The notes beneath the pieces are model-generated. The model ran no database searches, had not been told where the DNA came from, and saw only the letters and a list, made by a program, of their open reading frames with translations. Below are positions 22,211 to 27,870 of a DNA stretch of 27,870 nt, piece after piece. This DNA comes from a virus, in the IMG/VR virus record IMGVR_UViG_3300020595_000154, positions 1 to 27,870 of that record; one strand, 5' to 3'. A program made the translations under genes and the position numbers. Numbering within the stretch: position 1 is the first letter of the stretch; every line of letters starts with the position of its first letter.

Positions 22211-23110
22211 TTATCTATCTATGTTAATGTAGAATGTCGTATCTGTTGTACGGGATAATGGATAGGGTTGGGATAATTTTCCTACCGCTAATAATTCTTG
22301 GGCCTCATTATATAATCCTATTGTAGTAGCGTATGGTTGGAAAAAACTACCTGTTGTAAAATCATATACTGAACCATCTGTTGAACCTGAAATAATAGAT
22401 GGGTTTTGTGAGAAATTATATTCAAATTCGTTTACTGTAGCTTTATATTGTGTTTCAAATATCTCATATGAACTACTAAATGAACAGGTTACATTTGTAG
22501 CTGATATTAGACTAGACATTGTAAAGTCTTGGTTAGTAATTATTATCATACCATGAGGATAAATAATATTACCTACTACAGTACTACCAGAGATAATGTT
22601 ACCTTCACCATCATCAGTAAAAATAAAATTATTAGTGTTATCTTCCCATATAAAAGATTCAGGTTGGATATAATCCCCAAATAAGCGAGAGGGAATAGAG
22701 AATGTTGCTATTCTATCCCCAGAACCTGTTGGAATAAATCTAGATGGTGTTAATGTGGATTGTAAGTAATTTTCATACCTGCCTGTAGAGGTTGAAAGTC
22801 CCCTTAATACATCACCTTCTGGTGTTTCTCCTGGGAGAATTGAGGAACTAGCAGGTACTGAACCTGATGTAGAAGTGGTAAAATTGGAATAATATAATTC
22901 TTTAATTGAACTATATATTAATACTTTATATTGGTCATTATCATTACCAGTTTTAGAAGCATTATTTAAAAGAGTATTATTTACTCCTTCAAAACGATCT
23001 ATATCTACATCACTATCAGTAAATTCAGAAGCAGAGAATAAAAACCCTTTGTTAACCTCAAATGGGGTAACAATTACATCAGATGATAAAAATTGTTTGT
23101 AGGCTGCCAT
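22211..23110 (-). CDS. Virion structural protein, paralogue of the upstream gene
   Basis: This 299-residue protein is rich in Ser, Thr, Gly, Asn and aromatic residues, typical of beta-structured virion proteins. Its C-terminal 72 residues (from 228, EFEYNFSQNPSIISGSTDGS, then ATTIGLYNEAQELLAVGKLS) align closely with the end of the 336-residue protein encoded just upstream, showing a shared domain. The N-terminal parts differ more, although both begin with a short M-(x)-F-(K)-(Q/E) segment and V-(V)-(T/S) strand. From memory the TTVGLYN...ELLAVAKLS block recurs in marine T4-like phages. Probable tail, baseplate or neck component; the exact place is unknown. The gap to the neighbour is 5 nt. 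Confidence 0.85.
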   Translation of the reverse strand: MAAYKQFLSSDVIVTPFEVNKGFLFSASEFTDSDVDIDRFEGVNNTLLNNASKTGNDNDQYKVLIYSSIKELYYSNFTTSTSGSVPASSSILPGETPEGDVLRGLSTSTGRYENYLQSTLTPSRFIPTGSGDRIATFSIPSRLFGDYIQPESFIWEDNTNNFIFTDDGEGNIISGSTVVGNIIYPHGMIIITNQDFTMSSLISATNVTCSFSSSYEIFETQYKATVNEFEYNFSQNPSIISGSTDGSVYDFTTGSFFQPYATTIGLYNEAQELLAVGKLSQPYPLSRTTDTTFYINIDR

Positions 23111-23115
23111 TCATT

Positions 23116-24126
23116 TTAGAAATCTAGCTTAACTCTAATAAGAGCTTCTTTTGTAAAATCTTTTGGTAGAGGTGTTGATAGTTTAGCTACTGCTAATAAC
23201 TCACTAGCATTGTTATATAAACCTACTGTAGTTACATAAGTAGTTGGGTTATTAATAAACGAGCTATATAATACTTCACCAGTTGAACCTGAGATGAATG
23301 ATGGGTTTTCTGAATAGTTAAATTCTGAAGATCTTGGTCTTACAAATATAAAATCGGAAGTAATTGTTTCTTCTGAATTAGCTGTAAATGAAGCACCATC
23401 TACAATAGCATCATATAATCTACCAGCATTTTCACTATCAGTATTATCACCTCTAGTTGTACCTAATAAAATACCACCATTTGCAACATTAGCATCTAAT
23501 GCTGAGGGGTTTAAGATATAAGTAGCAATATCTGGTAAGAATAAACCGTATGAACCTGAAAGTGAATAACCATTTTCACCTGGTGAAGCAGAACTTACAA
23601 CACCTGCTGAACCTGATACTAATTGGAATACTCTACCTGCATCATTAAATTCTACTGTTGTAGAAACTTGAGAGTTATCTGTAAGATATAAATCATTAGC
23701 ACCTACTGTTAGTTTTAAAGTAGTTGATCCTGGGAATAAACCTCCTTTGTACCTGTTTCTATCTACTGAAATTACATAAAAGTTTGGAGCAGTTTCACCT
23801 CCGAATGTAAATTCAGCATTTTCATCTCCTAATACTAAAGTACGGTATTGACCATAATTTGTAGAAGAAGGAGATTTACCTGGTACTGCACTATCATATT
23901 CTATAGAGCCACTACCATCTACATCACCATAAGCGATTGCAAATTGAATATCTGTTAGAGATTCAGAATTAAATACATTAATATAATAATCTCCATTAGA
24001 AGATGCTACTTGTGTTGATGACGTGTAAAATGTAGTAAGTTCAGGAGAATTTCCTGTCCATAAACCAGCAGTGATACTATCAGCTGATACTACAAAATCG
24101 TCTTGTTCGAATGCTTTAAATGACAT
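23116..24126 (-). CDS. Virion structural protein, paralogue of the downstream gene
   Basis: This 336-residue beta-rich protein opens MSFKAFEQDDFVVSADSITA and has many short Ser/Thr/Gly strands. The C-terminal 69 residues (from 268: EFNYSENPSFISGSTGEVLY, then VTTVGLYNNASELLAVAKLS) match the end of the next gene at most positions. The middle carries YVISVDRNRYKGGLFPGSTT and LKLTVGAN, which look like solvent-exposed strands of a baseplate or fibre protein. No signal or membrane segment. The pair probably arose by duplication and may form a hetero-oligomer in the tail. Gaps to both neighbours are about 5-10 nt. Confidence 0.85.
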   Translation of the reverse strand: MSFKAFEQDDFVVSADSITAGLWTGNSPELTTFYTSSTQVASSNGDYYINVFNSESLTDIQFAIAYGDVDGSGSIEYDSAVPGKSPSSTNYGQYRTLVLGDENAEFTFGGETAPNFYVISVDRNRYKGGLFPGSTTLKLTVGANDLYLTDNSQVSTTVEFNDAGRVFQLVSGSAGVVSSASPGENGYSLSGSYGLFLPDIATYILNPSALDANVANGGILLGTTRGDNTDSENAGRLYDAIVDGASFTANSEETITSDFIFVRPRSSEFNYSENPSFISGSTGEVLYSSFINNPTTYVTTVGLYNNASELLAVAKLSTPLPKDFTKEALIRVKLDF

Positions 24127-24136
24127 AATCTAAGTT

Positions 24137-24793
24137 TTAGGATACTTTAGTTACTGTTACGGGTACCTGGATTCTTGCTCCTGAATCTCTACCTTCAATT
24201 ACTAAAGTAGCTGAAAGGGAAGTATTGTCTCCAAATAATGTATTTACAGTAGTTGCAGTTAAGTTAATAGTAGTACCAACAACTGTTTTAGATACATTAG
24301 TACCTAAAGTAACATTTGATGTGTTAAGAGCAGTTGCATCTGCTGTATTGATACCAACTCCATCAAATGTATTGAATAATCTAACATCGGAAATAGTAGC
24401 AGTATAACCAGAAGTTTCTGATTGGTTACCACCTAAGTAATTTAATGTTTGAGGAGTTATTGCTAATGAGGCACCTTGTTTAATTACAATATTAGTGTAA
24501 CCAACATCTAGGATAGGCATTTTAGCAGTACCACGAGGTAAAGTAGTTAATTTGTACTTCATGACTTGAGTCTCGTTTGGAAATGCTTCTAGCAAAGGCA
24601 TACCTTCGATTGCTTGGCCGTAGTAAGCTGAGCCTGAGGGGTGAGTTGGGTTATACAATGTATAATCAATCTCATCATCTGCTAGTGCAAATTGAGTGAT
24701 TACGAATGAACCGTCATTTTGAGCTAACAGTTGTCTTCCTCTTGTTGTAAGGATAGCATCTACTGTTACTACTGAATTATTTAAATATCCCAT
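24137..24793 (-). CDS. Virion structural protein, conserved in T4-like phages
   Basis: This 218-residue protein opens MGYLNNSVVTVDAILTTRGR and QLLAQNDGSFVITQFALADD, a segment I recall from structural proteins of marine T4-like phages. It then has EIDYTLYNPTHPSGSAYYGQ, and the C-terminal half is a Thr/Val/Asn-rich set of strands ending ARIQVPVTVTKVS, consistent with an immunoglobulin-like sandwich. The exact role (baseplate, neck or fibre) cannot be read. It heads the unit running through the two paralogues into the GIY-YIG, primase and nuclease genes, so structural and replication functions share a transcript. Confidence 0.87.
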   Translation of the reverse strand: MGYLNNSVVTVDAILTTRGRQLLAQNDGSFVITQFALADDEIDYTLYNPTHPSGSAYYGQAIEGMPLLEAFPNETQVMKYKLTTLPRGTAKMPILDVGYTNIVIKQGASLAITPQTLNYLGGNQSETSGYTATISDVRLFNTFDGVGINTADATALNTSNVTLGTNVSKTVVGTTINLTATTVNTLFGDNTSLSATLVIEGRDSGARIQVPVTVTKVS

Positions 24794-24808
24794 TTTCTAA
24801 TGTTTGAT

Positions 24809-24846
24809 TTATTATAAATATATGTTAGTTTTAATTTTACGCCAAA
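24809..24846 (-). promoter_or_regulatory. Promoter candidate upstream of the structural/replication unit
   Basis: The coding strand has the common ATATTTATAATAA (24821-24809), ending 15 nt before the ATG at 24793. In addition TTTG (24846-24843) lies exactly 20 nt before TATATTTA (24822-24815). That matches the Bacteroidota -33/-7 pattern, so this site combines features of both promoter classes in the window. Confidence 0.6.
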
Positions 24847-24853
24847 TTATAAT

Positions 24854-27800
24854 TTAAATTAACGAGTCTCGTCTTAAGTTTTCTAAAATAGTATCAATAT
24901 TATCTTCAGCATTTTTAGATAAGTATTGTGGTTTTAAGATACCTGGTGAAGTACCTCCAGCTGGTTTGTCTACTTCTAGAATAATATTAGCAGGATTATC
25001 TATATACCTTCTAACTAGGAACCAGTTCATTTCAGTATTAGTTAATGTAAGATTTCTATCTACAGTATATACTAATGCTCCTGCATATGATGGGTTAGTA
25101 GCAACATCTATAGCAGTAATCTTGTAGGTTTGGGTTTCTGTACCTTGGAATCTAATTTCATCTCCTACTTCAAGTACAAAATCATTAGTAATACCAAAGA
25201 AACCACTACCTTCTATATCTTGTTGTCTTTGACCTAGTACAGCAGTTAATGCATTTGTTCTAAATTGGTTGGTGGTAGTACCTAATTTTGTCCAATAGTT
25301 AGTACCACCTGGGGTGTCAGGTCCTACAGCACCAATAGAAGGTGGAGGTGTTTGTTGAACTCTTAAATATGAAGTACCTTTTATTGATAAAAGATTACCT
25401 TGACCCGCACTATTTTCTGCTGTAATTCGGAGTCTATAACTATCTGTTGATAATGCTGTAGGATCAGATGTTTGAATAGTAATACTATCATCAATATTAG
25501 CATCTAAATTAGCACTAGGACCAAAATTAACCCAACCCCCACCATCATTTTTCTGGAGTTGGAATGTAGCATCGGCATTTGCCGTAAATTCTTTTTGGAT
25601 AAAAACTTTAAAGTTTAAAGTAGTTTGGGGTGATTGGCTACTAGGAGATGAATCAGGGGAATATACATTACTTGTAAAACTAGCTTCGGAACCCTCAACT
25701 GTTGGGGTTTGGAATGTAACATTACCAGTACCTATAATAGTTTGATTTTGAGTAAATACCGTTAATCTATAATCATCTACTGTTGATTCAGCTTGATCAC
25801 CTTGTACAAAGGTTAGTGAACCTGTAAATAGATCTGTACTTGAATTTGGTCCTATACTTCCTGTTTGAGAATATATAATAGGGGTAATATCTTTTCCACT
25901 TTTAAAAATTATATGATCTCCTAATAAGTTAGAGAATCCTGCTGATGATCCAGCTTCATCATCAAATGCTAAAGTAGCAATTTTACCTTCTGTAAAGTTA
26001 TTTTCAACTATACCTTGATTTATACCTGCTGAATCTTTTATAGGTTTAATGATTTTACCATTAACATCTAAAAGGAACCTTAGGTTAGCTACACTACGAT
26101 CTTCTAAACCATTACCCCATTCAGGAGCAGTACCACCTACCCAGTTAAAGTAACCAAATAGAGCTTGTGTAGCATCAATAGATGCACCTTCTACACTATA
26201 ATTAGTTGTGTTACCATTTTTAGAGCCTTCATAACGTGGAATAGTATTCCTACGAGTATGATAATTAAAATCTTGTATTTTTGCTTTTGGGGATGTACCT
26301 GCTAAAATAGTATCAAAATTAACTGCTACGTTAGGATTATTAGCATAATCAACATCGTAATATACTGTTGATGGTGTAACATCTGTAGCATTATTAATTA
26401 TTGGGTTACAATCACTATTTTGGAATGTTTGTGGTATAAAAGGTTCAAATACTGTGTTTATTAAACCTTTAGCTGCTATATTAAACCCATATAGATCTCC
26501 TTCAGAATAAGAAGGAGAAAGTTCATTTACACTAAGTTTAAACTCCATCTCTGAGGGTTCGGTCTCAACGTAAATGAATCTGCCTGAGTTTGAATAAGCA
26601 TCGTATCTTCTAAATGATTTTGGTATTAAAATAGGGTCTACAGCATTTGTAAATGTTTTACTAGAAATTCCACCCCAACCAATTCCTGCTAATCCTGTAG
26701 CATTGGCACCTACAAAATTAACATCTAAAAGTTTAAGTTCTTTTAATGAAGTAATATAATCTTCTACATCTACAGAATTTGCTGATTCTGGGATTTTAAT
26801 TGCGAATCCTACTACATTCCAGTAATAATTTCTTATAGGAGATAAATTTATTCTTTCTGATCTATCAAAGCTCCATTGTAAATATACTTTTAAACCATCA
26901 TTAGTACCACTATCCATCATTGTAAATGCAGCACCTGGTCCTGGGGTATTAATGAAATTAGATGTATTTTCAGGTACGGAAGAAGATAAATAGTATTGAA
27001 TTTCTGTAGTGTCTGCTTTTTTAAACGTATCACATTCAGTGTTTAGTTCACCATCAGTTACTACATAATCTGAACCGCTATATTCTCCATCATAAAATTC
27101 ATGGCTATTAGATACAGTTTCAGTAACATCTCCTAATGGGGTTTTAATTACCTCACTATACATTTGACCTGATCTAAATGTTAAAGGTGCGTCTTGTTGG
27201 GTAAATGATACCCTAATAGCTTGTCTTAATCTAGCACTCCCACTATTAGATTTAATTCTAAAGTAATAAGTTTTACCTTTTTCAAAGATACAATTAGTTA
27301 ATACTAAATTATTAAACTCTCCAACACCCATTTGTGGGCAAAATTGAGTAATAGTACTTACTACATCATTACTTGAATCTTCAACTAAATCTACAGTAAA
27401 AGTCTCATCATCATCTCTATTACTAACTTCAATATTTATATCACCTTTAAAAGTATAATTAAAATCTATAGTAAATCTTCCATTACTACCTACACCCTTA
27501 GGGGAAATATTAATACCATTTGCTGAAGGTGTATTATTAGTTAATGTTCCACCCCAAAATGAATCTTGGAATAAGACTCTATAAGTAGATGTAATATCTA
27601 GAAAACCAATACCAGTATTGAGTACTCTAAAATACCCTACAGGTACATTTAAATCATTTACAGAACCACCAGCTCCACCTTCTACAGTTATTATTGGATT
27701 TGATTCAAAATCAGTTGTTGCTTCGTAATATCTAGCACCATCGAGTAAAGCAGGAGTAGAACCAATTGAACCTGTATATTCAGGTCTAGTCCATTCAGCC

Positions 27801-27870
27801 TGTGGTGTTGGGTATTTTTGTCTCTCTAAAATATGTTGTTTAACTACAATACCAGATGCTAGACCAGTTC
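24854..27870 (-). CDS. Very large virion protein (tail/baseplate/fibre type), N-terminus outside window
   Basis: The frame stays open from the stop at 24854 to the right edge (1005 codons seen), so the ATG at 27331 is internal and not the start; the extra 179 residues include YFRVLNTGIGFLDITSTYRV and FTIDFNYTFKGDINIEVSNR. The whole is rich in Ser, Thr, Asn, Gly, Asp and aromatics, with repeated beta-sandwich-like stretches (for example SYRLRITAENSAGQG and DYRLTVFTQNQT). The end is helical (LSKNAEDNIDTILENLRRDSL). There are few cysteines and no enzymatic motif. Best read as a tail fibre, baseplate wedge or other host-contact structural protein. A 60-nt gap with promoter motif follows it. Confidence 0.85.
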   Translation of the reverse strand, partial: TGLASGIVVKQHILERQKYPTPQAEWTRPEYTGSIGSTPALLDGARYYEATTDFESNPIITVEGGAGGSVNDLNVPVGYFRVLNTGIGFLDITSTYRVLFQDSFWGGTLTNNTPSANGINISPKGVGSNGRFTIDFNYTFKGDINIEVSNRDDDETFTVDLVEDSSNDVVSTITQFCPQMGVGEFNNLVLTNCIFEKGKTYYFRIKSNSGSARLRQAIRVSFTQQDAPLTFRSGQMYSEVIKTPLGDVTETVSNSHEFYDGEYSGSDYVVTDGELNTECDTFKKADTTEIQYYLSSSVPENTSNFINTPGPGAAFTMMDSGTNDGLKVYLQWSFDRSERINLSPIRNYYWNVVGFAIKIPESANSVDVEDYITSLKELKLLDVNFVGANATGLAGIGWGGISSKTFTNAVDPILIPKSFRRYDAYSNSGRFIYVETEPSEMEFKLSVNELSPSYSEGDLYGFNIAAKGLINTVFEPFIPQTFQNSDCNPIINNATDVTPSTVYYDVDYANNPNVAVNFDTILAGTSPKAKIQDFNYHTRRNTIPRYEGSKNGNTTNYSVEGASIDATQALFGYFNWVGGTAPEWGNGLEDRSVANLRFLLDVNGKIIKPIKDSAGINQGIVENNFTEGKIATLAFDDEAGSSAGFSNLLGDHIIFKSGKDITPIIYSQTGSIGPNSSTDLFTGSLTFVQGDQAESTVDDYRLTVFTQNQTIIGTGNVTFQTPTVEGSEASFTSNVYSPDSSPSSQSPQTTLNFKVFIQKEFTANADATFQLQKNDGGGWVNFGPSANLDANIDDSITIQTSDPTALSTDSYRLRITAENSAGQGNLLSIKGTSYLRVQQTPPPSIGAVGPDTPGGTNYWTKLGTTTNQFRTNALTAVLGQRQQDIEGSGFFGITNDFVLEVGDEIRFQGTETQTYKITAIDVATNPSYAGALVYTVDRNLTLTNTEMNWFLVRRYIDNPANIILEVDKPAGGTSPGILKPQYLSKNAEDNIDTILENLRRDSLI

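Noticed and set aside
1039-24820. T4 late promoters (TATAAATA) directing plus-strand transcription
   Set aside because: The exact box does read on the plus strand in five gaps, but there are no plus-strand genes to express, and spacing relates to minus-strand start codons. I treat the motif as acting for the minus strand.

Overview
This window looks like part of a tailed-phage genome of the distant T4-like (myovirus) type, probably infecting a bacterium of the Bacteroidota. The T4-like call rests on a gp17-type large terminase, a gp20-type portal, a gp61-type primase and several small families that, from memory, recur in marine T4-like phages. The host call rests on three things seen here. 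Start codons are preceded by A/T-rich leaders with almost no Shine-Dalgarno sequence. Several promoters resemble the Bacteroidota form TTTG/TTG - about 20 nt - TAnnTTT. A 56-residue protein resembles the Bacteroidota histone H1-like (Hc1) family. The DNA is AT-rich, and every gene I accept is on the minus strand, so the window reads from right to left. No tRNA, rRNA, CRISPR array, insertion sequence or integrase was seen. The longest gap between genes is 98 nt.

In transcription order: (a) 27870-22211 holds virion proteins: a very large one cut by the window edge, a 218-residue one, and two related proteins sharing a C-terminal domain. (b) 22206-20028 holds nucleic-acid enzymes: a GIY-YIG endonuclease-like protein, a DNA primase and a PD-(D/E)XK nuclease. 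(c) 19991-15854 holds a P-loop kinase, a 923-residue fusion (nucleotidyltransferase, two HExxH metallopeptidase-like domains, HAD phosphatase) and a zinc-ribbon protein. (d) 15831-8091 holds mostly unrecognised proteins that are strongly basic or acidic, including the H1-like protein, an EF-hand protein and a nuclease-like fold, ending with a small kinase. (e) 7992-5472 is a metabolic cassette: FAD oxidoreductase, small DGPA-motif protein, mannose-6-phosphate-isomerase-type cupin and NadR-like kinase. (f) 5447-1 is the packaging and head module: coiled-coil protein, membrane-anchored envelope protein, terminase, portal, an unknown, and the start of one more gene.

Within blocks genes overlap or nearly touch, often as TAATG or ATGA, which suggests translational coupling. 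Every gap longer than 20 nt (nine in all) carries the same A/T motif close upstream of the next start codon. The usual form on the coding strand is ATATTTATAAT. I read these as the promoters dividing the window into about nine transcription units. At least two, in front of the kinase/fusion unit and the FAD cassette, share a 16-base identity and a TTG element exactly 20 nt upstream.

The items most worth a second look are the 923-residue fusion with its neighbour kinase, the FAD/cupin/NadR-like cassette, the promoter system, the H1-like protein with several other basic proteins beside it, and short N-termini that resemble capsid-targeting peptides. All functional names come from motif reading; no database search was run.
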